Positions 1 to 10,768 of a DNA stretch of 64,000 nucleotides are shown here, in pieces. A program made the position numbers and the translations under genes. Numbering within the stretch: position 1 is the stretch's first letter; each line of letters starts with the position of its first letter. The notes beneath the pieces are model-generated. The model was given only the letters and a program-made list of their open reading frames with translations, had not been told where the DNA came from and did not search any database. Source of the DNA: Candidatus Treponema merdequi (GTDB taxonomy: Bacteria; Spirochaetota; Spirochaetia; Treponematales; Treponemataceae); assembly GCA_018064525.1 (NCBI GenBank), contig JAGHVB010000020.1:62001-126000 (forward strand). Direction: 5' to 3'.

Positions 1-87
1 AAGTATCGGTCCGTTGGACGTCTGGCACTTCGCTAGAAACGGGAACTATAATGTTCCCTTTCACACCAATCTTAAGGAGATTCAAAA
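1..87 (+). promoter_or_regulatory. Leader of the L11 operon with two hairpins
   Basis: No convincing coding sequence is seen here. Two small hairpins are visible: GTCC 9-12 with GGAC 16-19, and GGGAAC 41-46 with GTTCCC 53-58 around a 6-nt loop. A strong ribosome binding site (AAGGAG, 74-79) follows. In many bacteria protein L1 represses its operon by binding mRNA just upstream of rplK, so this is a plausible site for that control; the L1 link is inference. nusG is normally upstream and would lie outside the window. Confidence 0.45.
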
Positions 88-519
88 ATGGCAAAAAAGC
101 AGATTACAGCTCAGATCAAATTGCAGTGTCCTGCAGGATCAGCAACACCTGCTCCACCTATTGGACCGGCTCTCGGACCACATGGTGTTCCAGCTCCAAA
201 ATTTGTTCAGGAATTTAACGACAGAACTAAGTCAATGGAAAAAGGACTTATCATTCCAGTTGTTATTTCAGTTTACTCGGACAAATCATTCACATTTATT
301 CTCAAGACTCCACCAGCAGCAGTTCTTATCAAAAAGGCTTGCAAACTCGACAAAGGTTCTGCAAATCCACTTCGCGATAAAGTAGCTAAGCTCTCGGCTA
401 AAGATCTTGAAGAAATCGCAAAAACAAAGATGCCTGATATCAGTGCAAACGATATCGAAGCAGCAAAAAAAATCATCGCCGGTACTGCACGCAGCATGGG
501 CGTAGAAGTGGAGGCCTAA
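88..519 (+). CDS. rplK: 50S ribosomal protein L11
   Basis: L11 binds 23S rRNA in the GTPase-associated centre and helps factor binding. The 143 residues match the normal family length. The N-terminus has the typical proline-rich stretch ([14 protein letters not shown], about residues 22-35) and the C-terminal RNA-binding domain ends in [13 protein letters not shown]. The start follows AAGGAG at good spacing. rplA starts at the next base after the stop codon, so the two are probably translationally coupled. Confidence 0.98.
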   Translation: MAKKQITAQIKLQCPAGSATPAPPIGPALGPHGVPAPKFVQEFNDRTKSMEKGLIIPVVISVYSDKSFTFILKTPPAAVLIKKACKLDKGSANPLRDKVAKLSAKDLEEIAKTKMPDISANDIEAAKKIIAGTARSMGVEVEA

Positions 520-1200
520 ATGAAACACGGAAAGAAATATCGCGCATCAGTGGCCAAATACGATCTTACTAAAAAGTATGATGTTGCTGCTGCATGTAAA
601 ATGGTTCAGGACATGAAAATTGCAAAGTTTGATGAAACTGTAGAAGCACACGTTTCACTTCGTCTCGGAAAGAGCGATACAGTTCGTGATACTTTGGTAT
701 TCCCTAACCAGTTCAAGGCAGAAAAAAGAGTTTTGGTATTCTGTAAAGAAGACCGCGTAAAAGAAGCTCTTGATGCAGGCGCAGCATTCGCTGGTGCTGA
801 CGAATACATCGAAAAAGTAAAGGGTGGATGGCTCGATTTTGATATCGCAGTTGCTACACCTGATATGATGAAAGACGTAGGACGTCTTGGTATGGTACTC
901 GGCCGCAAAGGTCTTATGCCTAACCCAAAGACTGGTACAGTTACAGCTGACATTGCTAAAGCAATTGCAGAACTTAAAAAAGGTCGTACAGAATACCGCG
1001 CTGACAAAGGTGGTGTTGTACATATCGCTGTTGGTAAATGTTCAATGGGTGCAGATAAAGTTGCAGAAAACATTAATACACTCCTTTCAGAAATCAACAG
1101 AAAGAAACCTGCAGATGCAAAAGCCGGCTATGTTCAGACAGTTTCAGTAAGTTCAACTATGGGACCTGGTGTCTGGGTTGACTTCAAGGAAGAGGAGTAA
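520..1200 (+). CDS. rplA: 50S ribosomal protein L1
   Basis: L1 forms the mobile L1 stalk of the large subunit and is a known autogenous repressor of the L11 operon in other bacteria. The 226 residues are a full-length L1, with the conserved GRKGLMPNPKTGTVT segment near residues 128-142. It begins directly after the rplK stop and ends 3 nt before rplJ. That leaves no room for an L10-type leader ahead of rplJ. Confidence 0.98.
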   Translation: MKHGKKYRASVAKYDLTKKYDVAAACKMVQDMKIAKFDETVEAHVSLRLGKSDTVRDTLVFPNQFKAEKRVLVFCKEDRVKEALDAGAAFAGADEYIEKVKGGWLDFDIAVATPDMMKDVGRLGMVLGRKGLMPNPKTGTVTADIAKAIAELKKGRTEYRADKGGVVHIAVGKCSMGADKVAENINTLLSEINRKKPADAKAGYVQTVSVSSTMGPGVWVDFKEEE

Positions 1201-1203
1201 CGT

Positions 1204-1797
1204 ATGGCAATTACTAAAGTACAGCCTGCAAAAGCAGAAGCTATTGAAGCTGCAAAAAAGACTCTCGGTGAATATAACGACTTCATCTTTACAGAATACC
1301 GTGGTCTTACTGTAGAACAGATTACTACTCTCCGCGACAAACTCCGCGCAAGCAACTCTGCAATCAAAGTTATCAAAAATAACTTCGCAAAAATTGCTTT
1401 CAAAGATTTAAACGTAGAAAACGTAGAAGATTACCTCTCTGGCCCAACTGCTATTGCAATGGCTAAAGAAGATTCTAACGAAACAGCAAAAATCCTTTTT
1501 GACTTTGCTAAAGAAGTACCTGCACTTCAGATTAAAGGTGCTTACGTTAACAAAGAAATTTACGACACAGCAAAAATTGAAGCATATTCAAAAGTACCTG
1601 GCAAGAAACAGCTCATCGCTATGCTCATGTCAGCTATCAATGGACCTGCTCAGAAACTCGCTGCAACATTGCAGGCTTATGTCGAGAAACTCGAAAAAGA
1701 AGGACCAGCTGCCGCAGCTCCTAAAGCTGAAGCAGCAGCAGAAGCAGCACCAGCTGCCGAAGCACCAGCAGCAGACGCTGCAGCTCCACAGGCATAA
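1204..1797 (+). CDS. rplJ: 50S ribosomal protein L10
   Basis: L10 anchors the L7/L12 stalk to the ribosome. The 197 residues are longer than the common 165-175 because of a C-terminal low-complexity tail of Ala, Pro, Glu and Lys (from about residue 168). The body carries the usual GLTVEQITTLRDKLR region. The ribosome binding site (GAGGAG) lies inside the end of rplA. A 175-nt structured gap follows before rplL. Confidence 0.96.
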   Translation: MAITKVQPAKAEAIEAAKKTLGEYNDFIFTEYRGLTVEQITTLRDKLRASNSAIKVIKNNFAKIAFKDLNVENVEDYLSGPTAIAMAKEDSNETAKILFDFAKEVPALQIKGAYVNKEIYDTAKIEAYSKVPGKKQLIAMLMSAINGPAQKLAATLQAYVEKLEKEGPAAAAPKAEAAAEAAPAAEAPAADAAAPQA

Positions 1798-1972
1798 TTG
1801 CTTCTGGACTAAAACATTATTTAAGCACGGTCAGGCTTCATAGCTGTCGACTGTCCGTGTAACAATAGCAGAAACTTTCTTGAGAAGGTTGACTGCAGAC
1901 GATCTGTGAGCATGGGCTATTAAGTTCCACTTACAGACGAAAACATATTTTATTATTTATGGAGAAGACAAT
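1798..1972 (+). promoter_or_regulatory. Structured rplJ-rplL intercistronic region
   Basis: This 175-nt gap can form three successive hairpins: 1826-1834 with 1851-1859 (one internal mismatch), 1873-1879 with 1884-1890, and 1903-1910 with 1930-1937 (one G-U pair). No T-run follows any of them, so they do not look like terminators. The placement suggests control of L12 relative to L10, by RNA processing, translation control or autoregulation. The mechanism is inference. Confidence 0.5.
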
Positions 1973-2356
1973 ATGGCAGCTCTCACAAATGATCAGATTC
2001 TTGATGCAATCGCATCTATGTCAGTTCTTGAAGCTTCAGAACTCGTTAAAGCAATGGAAGAAAAATTCGGCGTTACAGCAGCAGTAGCAGTAGCAGCAGC
2101 TCCTGGAGCAGCTGGTGGTGCAGCAGCAGCTGAAGACGAACAGACAGAATTCACTGTAACTCTTGACAGCTTTGATGCAGCTAAAAAGATCGGAGTTATT
2201 AAGGCAGTTAAAGCTCTTACTAACCTCGGACTTGGTGAAGCTAAAGCTCTCGTTGAAGGTGCTCCAGCAACAGTTAAAGAAGGACTTTCTAAAGCTGATG
2301 CAGACAAATGGATCGCTGAAATCGAAGCAGCTGGTGGTAAATGTTCAAAGAAATAA
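1973..2356 (+). CDS. rplL: 50S ribosomal protein L7/L12
   Basis: L7/L12 is the multicopy acidic stalk protein that recruits translation factors. The 127 residues show the normal layout: an N-terminal dimerisation helix (1-35), an Ala/Gly-rich hinge (about 36-55) and the C-terminal factor-binding domain with [13 protein letters not shown]. The tail GGKCSKK replaces the common ending in valine-lysine residues. The ribosome binding site is GGAGA upstream of ATG. It is separated from rplJ and from rpoB by structured gaps. Confidence 0.98.
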   Translation: MAALTNDQILDAIASMSVLEASELVKAMEEKFGVTAAVAVAAAPGAAGGAAAAEDEQTEFTVTLDSFDAAKKIGVIKAVKALTNLGLGEAKALVEGAPATVKEGLSKADADKWIAEIEAAGGKCSKK

Positions 2357-2383
2357 GTTTAAGCTTGTTTCATGAATAAAATT

Positions 2384-2419
2384 AAGGCAGACTTTGGAGT
2401 AAATTCCGGAGTCTGCTTT
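2384..2419 (+). terminator. Hairpin between rplL and rpoB (attenuator candidate)
   Basis: A stem of 12 bp with two wobble pairs (2387-2398 with 2405-2416) and a 6-nt loop extends by three A/G-T pairs at its base. The nearest long T-run lies about 25 nt downstream (2442-2449), so it is not a standard terminator. At the equivalent place E. coli has a partial attenuator and an RNase III site; either role is inference here. Confidence 0.55.
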
Positions 2420-2549
2420 AGTCGTTTAAATTTATATTTGATTTTTTTTATAAACATTGAATAAGGCTGCTTTTTTGTGCTGTGACGGAGTTTCCTCATG
2501 TAGCAATTAAGACAGACCGGAAGATGTTTCCTTTAATATTGGGGGCAAG

Positions 2550-5500
2550 ATGTTCGCAAAAAGCCGGACAATCAACCGCAAGTATATCGGTAAAGATATC
2601 CAGAATTTCATGGAAATCCCTAACCTCATCGATATACAGACTTCATCTTACGAATATTTTTTACAGAAACAGAAGCTGGACAATGGAGAACCATTGGCTG
2701 AACAGGGTCTTCAGGAAGTATTTACTTCTACATTCCCTATCGAAAGTCCAAATGGTGACATGTCGCTGGAGTACGAGTTTTATGAACTCGATACTGAAAA
2801 CATTAAGTTTTCTGAATTTGAATGTAAACAGAAGGGGCTCACTTACGCAGTTCCTTTGAAAGCTCGCATCAATTTGAACTTCAAAGAAACAGGTGCCATT
2901 CTTCAGAAAGATATATACATGGGTGATATTCCACTCATGACAGATCGTGGAACTTTCGTAATCAACGGTGCAGAACGCGTTGTAGTTTCACAGATCCACC
3001 GTTCTCCTGGTGTAATTTTCAATCATGAGAAAAACGTTTTCGGAAGCCGTATCATTCCTTACCGCGGATCATGGCTCGAATTCGAAATTGACCAGAAGAA
3101 AGATTTGATTTACGCAAAAATCGACCGCAAGAGAAAAATTCTTGGAACTATTTTCCTTCGTGCTCTCGGATTCGAAACTCGCGAACAGATCATCAAACAG
3201 TTCTATCTCACAGAAAATGTAAAAATTTCTGATTCACGAGATGGACGTGACAGCCTTGTAGACAAAGTTCTTTCTAAAGCTGTTATGGTTAAAGACGAAG
3301 AAAATGGCGGCGAGAAAAAACTTTACGCAGCCGGAACAAAACTTCGTCCGCATGAAATTGATGATCTCATTGCTAACGGCGTTAAACAGATTGAAGTTAT
3401 CAAATTTGATACACGCAAAAATGTAAACAACAAAGATGAGAAAAATGCATCACTCAATTCACAGGTAATCATTAACTGTTTCGAACGCGAAGCTGTTAAG
3501 TTCCAGAGAGAAGGTGCAGAAAATGACGAACCGACAAAAGAAGACGCAATTTCAGAAGTTTTCAGCGTATTAAAACCTGGAGAACCGATGACTGTAGAAG
3601 CAGCTGAGAAAGATCTCAGAAACATGTTCTTCTCTCCACGTCAGTATGACCTTGGTCGTGTTGGTCGCTATAAGCTCAACAAAAAACTTGACTACAAAGA
3701 AAATCATGAAGAAACAACTTTGATCGAAGACGATATCATTCAGACAATGAAGTTCCTGATCAGAGTTTACACTGGCGATGAACAGACAGACGATATCGAT
3801 CACCTCGGTAACCGTCGTATCCGTTCTGTCGGTGAATTGATGACAAACCAGCTTAAGACTGCTTTTGCAAGAATGGAACGCATTGCAAGAGAAAGAATGA
3901 GCCTTAAAGAAACTGAAACAATGAAACCACAGGATTTGATTTCAATCAAACCTATCGTTGCTTCAATCAAAGAATTCTTCGGTTCATCACAGCTTTCTCA
4001 GTTCATGGATCAGGTTAACCCTCTTGCAGAACTTACTCATAAGAGACGTCTTAACGCTCTCGGTCCTGGTGGTCTTTCTCGTGACCGCGCAGGTTTCGAA
4101 GTTCGTGATGTACACTATACTCACTATGGTCGCATGTGTCCTATCGAAACTCCTGAAGGACCAAACATCGGTTTGATCGTATCACTTGCTATTTATACTC
4201 GTGTTAATGATTACGGCTTCCTTGAAGCTCCTTACCGCAAGATTGAAAACGGTAAAGCAACAAAGAAAGTTGAATATCTTTCTGCAATGGACGAAGACAA
4301 ATATGTAATCGGTCAGGTTTCAGAAGGTATGAAATCAGATGGAACTTTCGCAACAGATGTTATTTCTGTTCGCCATCGTGGAAACTACGACCAGCGTTCT
4401 CCAATGGACGTTCAGTACATGGACGTTTCACCACGCCAGGTAATTTCAGTTTCTGCAGCCCTCATTCCATTCCTTGAACACGATGACGCCAACCGTGCGC
4501 TCATGGGTTGTAACATGCAGCGTCAGGCTGTTCCACTTTTGTTCCCAGAACCACCTTATGTTGGAACTGGTATGGAAAAGAAATGTGCTTATGACTCAGG
4601 TGTTCTTATCAAGGCTAAGCGCGCAGGTGAAGTTGTTTACGTTTCTTCTGAAGTTGTAAAAGTTAAACCAGAAGATGGTAAACGTGGTGAACTTGATGAA
4701 TATACATTGCTCAAGTATCAGCGTACAAACCAGGATACTTGTTATCACCAGAGACCAACTGTAGAAGTTGGAGAAAAAGTTAAGGTTGGATCAGTACTTG
4801 CTGATGGACCTGCAACATTCAATGGTGAACTTGCTCTTGGACGCAACCTTCTTGTCGGATTCGTTCCTTGGAACGGATATAACTACGAAGACGCCGTACT
4901 TATCAGCAAACGCGTTGTAAAAGAAGATATGTATACTTCTATTCATATTAAAGAATTTACAACAGAAATTCGTGAAACTAAACTTGGACCAGAACGTGTA
5001 ACTCGTGATGTTCCAAATACAGCAGAAAAGAATCTTGATAACCTTGACTCAGAAGGTATCATCCGCATCGGTGCAAAAGTTCGCTCAGGAGACATTCTTG
5101 TTGGAAAAGTAACTCCAAAGAGCGAAGCAGAAACTACACCGGAATTCAAATTGCTTAACTCAATCTTTGGTGAAAAAGCAAAAGAAGTCCGCGACAGTTC
5201 ACTTAAATTGCCACACGGTGTTGAAGGTGTCGTAATTGATGTTCAGCGTCTCAGAAGAAGTGAAGGCGATGATTTGAGTCCTGGAGTTGACGAACAGATT
5301 AAGGTTCTCATCGCTAATAAACGTAAACTCCGCGAAGGTGATAAGATGGCCGGACGCCACGGAAACAAAGGTGTCGTATCTCGTATCCTTCCAGAAGAAG
5401 ATATGCCATACCTCGAAGACGGAACTCCACTTGATGTTTGTTTGAACCCACTTGGTGTACCTTCTCGTATGAACATCGGTCAGATCATGGAATCTGAACT

Positions 5501-6137
5501 TGGTATCGCAGGTAAATATTTAAGTGAGTTCTTTGAACTTCCAGTTTTCCAGTCACCTTCACAGGAAATGATTGATGAAAAACTTAAAGAAGCTAACAAA
5601 GTTCTCAAAGAACACGGAATTGGAATTGACATCAAACCTGGTTGTAAACAGATTGTTCGTGACGGTCGTACAGGTGAAGCATTCATCAACCCTATTTTTG
5701 TCGGCGTAATTTACTATCTTAAATTGCACCATCTCGTTGATGATAAAATGCACGCTCGTTCAACTGGGCCTTACTCACTTGTTACTCAGCAGCCTCTTGG
5801 TGGTAAAGCACAGTTCGGTGGTCAGCGTCTTGGAGAAATGGAAGTATGGGCACTCGAAGCATACGGTGCTGCTAACACACTCCAGGAAATGATGACAATC
5901 AAATCGGACGATATGAATGGTCGTTCAAAAGTATATGAAGCAATTGTTAAGGGAGATCCTTCAACACCAGCAGGTGTTCCTGAAGCATTTAACGTAATGG
6001 TACAGGAACTTCGTGGTCTGGCTCTCGACTTTACAATTTATGATGATAAAGGTAAGCAGATTGCCCTTACAGAACGTGACCAGGAATTGATCGATAAGGC
6101 AGCTACTGGTTTCGATAAGGAGAATGCAAATGCGTGA
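2550..6137 (+). CDS. rpoB: RNA polymerase beta subunit
   Basis: This is the catalytic beta subunit of RNA polymerase, 1195 residues and complete. The rifampicin-binding segment ([18 protein letters not shown]) is followed by [12 protein letters not shown], in which Asn502 sits at the E. coli Ser531 position. The C-terminal part has the [14 protein letters not shown] motif and the [13 protein letters not shown] segment. The start follows a GGGGG ribosome binding site. The end overlaps rpoC, so the two large subunits are probably co-translated. Confidence 0.99.
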   Translation: MFAKSRTINRKYIGKDIQNFMEIPNLIDIQTSSYEYFLQKQKLDNGEPLAEQGLQEVFTSTFPIESPNGDMSLEYEFYELDTENIKFSEFECKQKGLTYAVPLKARINLNFKETGAILQKDIYMGDIPLMTDRGTFVINGAERVVVSQIHRSPGVIFNHEKNVFGSRIIPYRGSWLEFEIDQKKDLIYAKIDRKRKILGTIFLRALGFETREQIIKQFYLTENVKISDSRDGRDSLVDKVLSKAVMVKDEENGGEKKLYAAGTKLRPHEIDDLIANGVKQIEVIKFDTRKNVNNKDEKNASLNSQVIINCFEREAVKFQREGAENDEPTKEDAISEVFSVLKPGEPMTVEAAEKDLRNMFFSPRQYDLGRVGRYKLNKKLDYKENHEETTLIEDDIIQTMKFLIRVYTGDEQTDDIDHLGNRRIRSVGELMTNQLKTAFARMERIARERMSLKETETMKPQDLISIKPIVASIKEFFGSSQLSQFMDQVNPLAELTHKRRLNALGPGGLSRDRAGFEVRDVHYTHYGRMCPIETPEGPNIGLIVSLAIYTRVNDYGFLEAPYRKIENGKATKKVEYLSAMDEDKYVIGQVSEGMKSDGTFATDVISVRHRGNYDQRSPMDVQYMDVSPRQVISVSAALIPFLEHDDANRALMGCNMQRQAVPLLFPEPPYVGTGMEKKCAYDSGVLIKAKRAGEVVYVSSEVVKVKPEDGKRGELDEYTLLKYQRTNQDTCYHQRPTVEVGEKVKVGSVLADGPATFNGELALGRNLLVGFVPWNGYNYEDAVLISKRVVKEDMYTSIHIKEFTTEIRETKLGPERVTRDVPNTAEKNLDNLDSEGIIRIGAKVRSGDILVGKVTPKSEAETTPEFKLLNSIFGEKAKEVRDSSLKLPHGVEGVVIDVQRLRRSEGDDLSPGVDEQIKVLIANKRKLREGDKMAGRHGNKGVVSRILPEEDMPYLEDGTPLDVCLNPLGVPSRMNIGQIMESELGIAGKYLSEFFELPVFQSPSQEMIDEKLKEANKVLKEHGIGIDIKPGCKQIVRDGRTGEAFINPIFVGVIYYLKLHHLVDDKMHARSTGPYSLVTQQPLGGKAQFGGQRLGEMEVWALEAYGAANTLQEMMTIKSDDMNGRSKVYEAIVKGDPSTPAGVPEAFNVMVQELRGLALDFTIYDDKGKQIALTERDQELIDKAATGFDKENANA

Positions 6138-9100
6138 TATTCAGGATTTTGATTCAATTAAATTAAAACTTGCCTCACCAGAAACTATCCGTGCATGGTC
6201 TTATGGTGAAGTTAAGAAACCGGAAACAATTAACTACCGTACATTAAGACCAGAGAAAGACGGTCTTTTCTGTGAACGCATTTTCGGTACTACAAAAGAA
6301 TGGGAATGCTATTGTGGAAAATTCAAGAGCATTCGTTACAAGGGTGTTATCTGTGACCGTTGTGGTGTAGAAGTTACACACTTTAAAGTTCGTCGTGAAA
6401 GAACAGGTCATATTGAACTTGCAGCTCCTGTAAGCCACATCTGGTATTACCGTTCAGTTCCAAGCCGCATGGGTCTTCTGCTTGATATCAAAGTAGGTGA
6501 CCTTCGCTCTGTTCTCTATTACGAAAAATATATCGTAATTGATCCGGGTGATACTGACCTTAAAAAGAACCAGCTTTTGACAGAAGACGAGTATCTCGAA
6601 AATGAAGAACGCTATGGCGGATCTTTCACTGCAGGAATGGGTGCCGAAGCTATCAAGACTTTACTTGAACAGCTTGACCTTGATTCACTTGCTGCAGAAC
6701 TTCGTGCAAAAATGCAGGAAAAAGGTGCTAAATCTGATAAACAGCTTTTAAGAAGAATTGAAATTGTTGAACACTTCAGAACTTCTGGAAACAAGGCATC
6801 ATGGATGATTCTCGACGTAATTCCAGTTATGCCACCAGATCTTCGCCCAATGGTACAGCTTGATGGCGGACGTTTTGCAACATCTGACCTTAACGATCTG
6901 TATCGCCGTGTAATCAACAGAAATAATCGTTTGAACCGTCTTATCGGTTTGTCTGCACCAGACATCATTATCAGAAACGAAAAACGTATGCTTCAGGAAG
7001 CTGTTGACGCATTGTTTGACAACTCAAAGAGAAAGCGTGTTGTAAAAGGTTCTTCAAACAGACCTCTTAAATCTATTTCTGACATGATTAAAGGTAAACA
7101 GGGTCGTTTCCGCCAGAACCTTCTTGGTAAACGTGTAGACTACTCTGGACGTTCTGTAATTGTTGTTGGACCAGAACTTAAACTCTGGCAGTGTGGTGTT
7201 CCTACAAAAATGGCTCTTGAATTGTTCAAGCCATTCATCATGAAAAAACTTATGGACAAGCAGGTTGCTTTTAACGTAAAGAAAGCACGCGCTGTTGTAG
7301 AATCTGAAGCTCCAGAAGTATTTGCAATTCTTGATGAAGTTGTTCGTGAACATCCAGTAATGCTCAACCGTGCGCCTACATTGCACCGTCTTGGTATTCA
7401 GGCATTTGAACCTGTACTTGTAGAAGGAAAAGCACTTAAGCTTCATCCTCTTGCTTGTAAAGCTTTCAACGCCGACTTCGATGGTGACCAGATGGCTATC
7501 CACGTTCCACTTACACAGGCTGCACAGATGGAATGCTGGACATTGATGCTCTCTGCAAGAAACCTTCTTGACCCTGCAAACGGTAATGCAATCGTTGGTC
7601 CCTCTCAGGACATGGTACTCGGTATCTTCTATATGACAGCAATTAAACCTGCTGATGCAAAAGATGGACTTGGTGCTGGAACAGGAAAACGTTTCTCAAA
7701 TGCAGACGAAGTTCGTCTTGCTGCAGAAGACAAGTTTATCGGATGGCAGGCTTTGATCAAAGTTCCTGCTCCAAAAGATTCATTCAAACCAGGTGAATTC
7801 AAAAAAGGTGACATGATTGAAACAACAGCCGGACGTCTTGCATTTAACGAAGCAATGCCGGATGAAATCAATTATGTTAATGAACAGCTTGGTGATAAAC
7901 AGCTTAAGAAGATGATTGAAAAGGTTTACCATGATAAGGGACCTTGGCTTACTATTCAGATGCTTGATGCTATCAAGGCTGTCGGATATAAGAACGCTAC
8001 TTTCTACGGTGCAACTCTCTCAATGGAAGATATTATCGTTCCTGCAGAAAAGAAACCGATGATGGAAAAAGCTAACAAAGAAGTTGAAAAGATCATCAAA
8101 GAAAACCGCATGGGTCAGATTACTGATGAAGAACGCTTTACAAAAGTTACTGACCTTTGGGCTAAAACAAATGATGAACTTACTACAATCATGTATGACA
8201 AAATGGCAAAAGATAAAGATGGTTTCAATACTATCTATATGATGGCCATTTCTGGTGCCCGCGGTTCTAAGAAGCAGATTTCTCAGCTTGCCGCAATGCG
8301 TGGTTTGATGGCTAAACCAGGTGGAGAAATTATCGAACTTCCTGTTAAGTCAAACTTTAAGGAAGGTCTTTCGGTTATCGAATACTTCATTTCATCAAAC
8401 GGTGCCCGCAAAGGTCTTTCAGATACAGCGTTGAAGACAGCCGATGCCGGTTACATGACTCGTCGTCTTGTTGATGTTGCTCAGGATGTTGTTGTAAATG
8501 AAGATGACTGTGGAACAATCAATGGTATTGATTATGCTGCAATTAAAGATGGTGATGAAATCATTGAACATCTTGCAGATCGTATCGTTGGTCACTACAC
8601 AATTGAACGCGTTGTTGATCCGATGACTGGTGAATTAATCTGTGACGTAAACTCTTACATTACAGAAGATCTTGCAAAACAGATCGAAGACGCCGGTGTT
8701 GAAAAAGTTAAACTCAGAACTGTACTTACTTGTGAAGCAAAACATGGTATTTGTGTTAAGTGCTATGGTAAAAACCTTGCACGCAATAAGGTTGTAGAAA
8801 TTGGTGAAGCTGTTGGTATTATCGCAGCTCAGTCAATCGGTCAGCCTGGTACACAGCTTACTATGCGTACTTTCCATGTTGGTGGTACTGCATCTAAAGT
8901 TACAGAAGATAACCATATAGTATTAAAGTATCCTGCAATTATCGAAGATGTACGCGGTACACACGTTGTTACAAAAGATAAGAACTGGCTCTTTACTCGT
9001 AAAGGTTATATGGATGTTGTCCGTATTATTGATTCTTTTGAAATTCAGAAAGGTGATAAAGTTACTGTTTCTGATGGCGACAGAGTTAAGAAGGGAAGTG

Positions 9101-10419
9101 TAATTATTTCCCGCAAAGACGGCGATGTTCTTGCAAGTGACAAAGCACGCGTAATTGTTGATAAATCTAAACTTTATCTCGCAAGCAATACACAGACTAT
9201 TGAAATTCAGAACGGTTCAACAGTTACTTGTAAAGCAGGCGACTTTGTAGATGCTAATCAGAATATTGGTGTATTTGATACATCAAGTGATCCGATTATC
9301 GCAGAAGTTGACGGATATGTTCACTATGAAGATATCATCGAAGGTTCAACTCTTGAAACAAGAACAAACTTAAATACAGAAAAGAAAGAACGCTACATTA
9401 CAGACCTTCACACAGAAGGAATGCAGCCTCGTATTCTTATTACTGATAACGATGGTAACGAAAAAGGAAGCTACTTCCTTCCATCTGGTGCTTTCCTTCT
9501 TGTTGAAGACAAACAGAAGATTGCAGCCGGAGTTACAATTGCGAAGATGCCAAAAGAAGCTGCTAAGTCAAGCGATATTACTGGTGGTCTTCCTCGTGTA
9601 TCAGAACTTTTTGAAGCTCGTAAACCAAAAGTTCCAACTGTACTTGCTCAGATTTCTGGAACTGTTAAGTTTAAGGATGTTACAAAAGGAAAGAGAAAGA
9701 TTATCATCGAAGATAAATATGGCCGTTCATTTGAACACCTTATCCCGATGACAAAACGTATGCTCGTTCGCGACGGTGATGAAGTTAAAGCTGGTGAACG
9801 TCTTTGTGACGGAGCTCCAAGCCCACACGACATTCTTGCAATTCTTGGTGAAAATGCTCTTCAGAATTATCTTATGGCAGAAATCCAGGATGTATACCGT
9901 GCACAGGGTGTAGCAATCAATGATAAACATATCGGTATCATCGTAAGACAGATGCTCCGCAAAGTAGAAGTTGTAAATGTAGGTGATACACACTTTATCT
10001 TTGGTCAGCAGGTTGATAAATATAAGTTCCATGAAGAAAATGCCCGCGTAATTGCAGAAGGTGGACAGCCGGCAGTTGGACGCCCGATGTTCCAGGGTAT
10101 TACAAAAGCTTCTTTGAACGTAGATTCATTTATTTCTGCTGCATCATTCCAGGAAACAACACGCGTTCTCACAAACGCTGCTATTTCCGGAGCAACAGAC
10201 GGATTGCATGGTATCAAAGAAAACGTTGCAATTGGTCATATGATTCCAGCCGGAACTGGTATCAAGAACTACAAAAACGTAAAACTTTATGACACAAGCG
10301 ATATGGACTTGGACATCAAGATGAACGAAGTTCTTGAACAGCGCCGTGCAGAAAAAGAAGCAGAACAGCAGGTTACTCACGTAGAAGAACCAAGTTTTGA
10401 TTCTGAAGATTCTGACTAG
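6130..10419 (+). CDS. rpoC: RNA polymerase beta' subunit
   Basis: This is the beta' subunit, 1429 residues from the start chosen. The zinc-binding cysteines are C60, C62, C75 and C78, and the catalytic magnesium motif NADFDGD is at 447-453. An ATG at 6124 is also in frame, but the AAGGAG at 6117-6122 is only 1 nt from it and 7 nt from the ATG at 6130, so the latter is preferred. The gene overlaps the end of rpoB by 8 nt. It is followed by a clear terminator. Confidence 0.99.
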   Translation: MRDIQDFDSIKLKLASPETIRAWSYGEVKKPETINYRTLRPEKDGLFCERIFGTTKEWECYCGKFKSIRYKGVICDRCGVEVTHFKVRRERTGHIELAAPVSHIWYYRSVPSRMGLLLDIKVGDLRSVLYYEKYIVIDPGDTDLKKNQLLTEDEYLENEERYGGSFTAGMGAEAIKTLLEQLDLDSLAAELRAKMQEKGAKSDKQLLRRIEIVEHFRTSGNKASWMILDVIPVMPPDLRPMVQLDGGRFATSDLNDLYRRVINRNNRLNRLIGLSAPDIIIRNEKRMLQEAVDALFDNSKRKRVVKGSSNRPLKSISDMIKGKQGRFRQNLLGKRVDYSGRSVIVVGPELKLWQCGVPTKMALELFKPFIMKKLMDKQVAFNVKKARAVVESEAPEVFAILDEVVREHPVMLNRAPTLHRLGIQAFEPVLVEGKALKLHPLACKAFNADFDGDQMAIHVPLTQAAQMECWTLMLSARNLLDPANGNAIVGPSQDMVLGIFYMTAIKPADAKDGLGAGTGKRFSNADEVRLAAEDKFIGWQALIKVPAPKDSFKPGEFKKGDMIETTAGRLAFNEAMPDEINYVNEQLGDKQLKKMIEKVYHDKGPWLTIQMLDAIKAVGYKNATFYGATLSMEDIIVPAEKKPMMEKANKEVEKIIKENRMGQITDEERFTKVTDLWAKTNDELTTIMYDKMAKDKDGFNTIYMMAISGARGSKKQISQLAAMRGLMAKPGGEIIELPVKSNFKEGLSVIEYFISSNGARKGLSDTALKTADAGYMTRRLVDVAQDVVVNEDDCGTINGIDYAAIKDGDEIIEHLADRIVGHYTIERVVDPMTGELICDVNSYITEDLAKQIEDAGVEKVKLRTVLTCEAKHGICVKCYGKNLARNKVVEIGEAVGIIAAQSIGQPGTQLTMRTFHVGGTASKVTEDNHIVLKYPAIIEDVRGTHVVTKDKNWLFTRKGYMDVVRIIDSFEIQKGDKVTVSDGDRVKKGSVIISRKDGDVLASDKARVIVDKSKLYLASNTQTIEIQNGSTVTCKAGDFVDANQNIGVFDTSSDPIIAEVDGYVHYEDIIEGSTLETRTNLNTEKKERYITDLHTEGMQPRILITDNDGNEKGSYFLPSGAFLLVEDKQKIAAGVTIAKMPKEAAKSSDITGGLPRVSELFEARKPKVPTVLAQISGTVKFKDVTKGKRKIIIEDKYGRSFEHLIPMTKRMLVRDGDEVKAGERLCDGAPSPHDILAILGENALQNYLMAEIQDVYRAQGVAINDKHIGIIVRQMLRKVEVVNVGDTHFIFGQQVDKYKFHEENARVIAEGGQPAVGRPMFQGITKASLNVDSFISAASFQETTRVLTNAAISGATDGLHGIKENVAIGHMIPAGTGIKNYKNVKLYDTSDMDLDIKMNEVLEQRRAEKEAEQQVTHVEEPSFDSEDSD

Positions 10420-10450
10420 TTGTTAAACGGTAATATAAACCGTTAAATTA

Positions 10451-10484
10451 AATCCGGGCTCATGAAAGTGGGTCCGGATTTTTT
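10451..10484 (+). terminator. Terminator after rpoC
   Basis: An 11-bp stem (10451-10461 with 10470-10480, two wobble pairs) has an 8-nt loop and runs into a T-run at 10479-10484. A second small hairpin, AACGGT 10426-10431 with ACCGTT 10439-10444, precedes it. The T-run touches the ribosome binding site of the next gene, so read-through could still supply that gene. Confidence 0.85.
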
Positions 10485-10498
10485 ATGGAGATATAAAA

Positions 10499-10753
10499 AT
10501 GCATTATCAGTACAAAACTAAAAATACATGTTCTCAGCTGATTGATTTTGATATTGAAGGCGACAAAGTTACAAACATTTCTTTTTATGGCGGATGTAAT
10601 GGAAATTTAAAAGCAATTTCAAAACTTGTTGATGGCTGGACTGTTTCTCAGATTGAAGGAAAATTAAAAGGTAATACATGCGGAGGCCGGTCAACATCTT
10701 GTGCTGACCAGCTTGCCACCGCAGTTCGAGAGGCTTTTGAAAAACAGAATTAA
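10499..10753 (+). CDS. TSCPD-domain protein, TIGR03905-like
   Basis: This 84-residue protein resembles the stand-alone TSCPD family (TIGR03905), related to a domain found at the end of some ribonucleotide reductases. Its four conserved cysteines (C11, C33, C61, C68) fit a metal site. The TSC motif near residues 66-68 and the GGCNGN segment support the call. The precise role of the family is unknown. It starts 9 nt after a GGAG ribosome binding site that abuts the rpoC terminator and converges with the beta-helix gene. Confidence 0.8.
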   Translation: MHYQYKTKNTCSQLIDFDIEGDKVTNISFYGGCNGNLKAISKLVDGWTVSQIEGKLKGNTCGGRSTSCADQLATAVREAFEKQN

Positions 10754-10768
10754 TTAAAACAATTCTGT
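10744..10768. terminator. Inverted repeat across two convergent stop codons
   Basis: An 8-bp perfect inverted repeat (10744-10751 with 10761-10768) spans both convergent stop codons, which are adjacent at 10753/10754. The plus strand has AAAA just upstream of the left arm, giving a short T-run for leftward transcription. It is a weak candidate for a shared terminator. Confidence 0.35.

Noticed and set aside
14..385. Open frame of 123 codons at the window start
   Set aside because: It overlaps rplK in another frame, lacks a ribosome binding site and has a biased, non-protein-like composition.
1826..1937. rplJ-rplL hairpins as a transcription terminator
   Set aside because: No T-run follows any of the stems.
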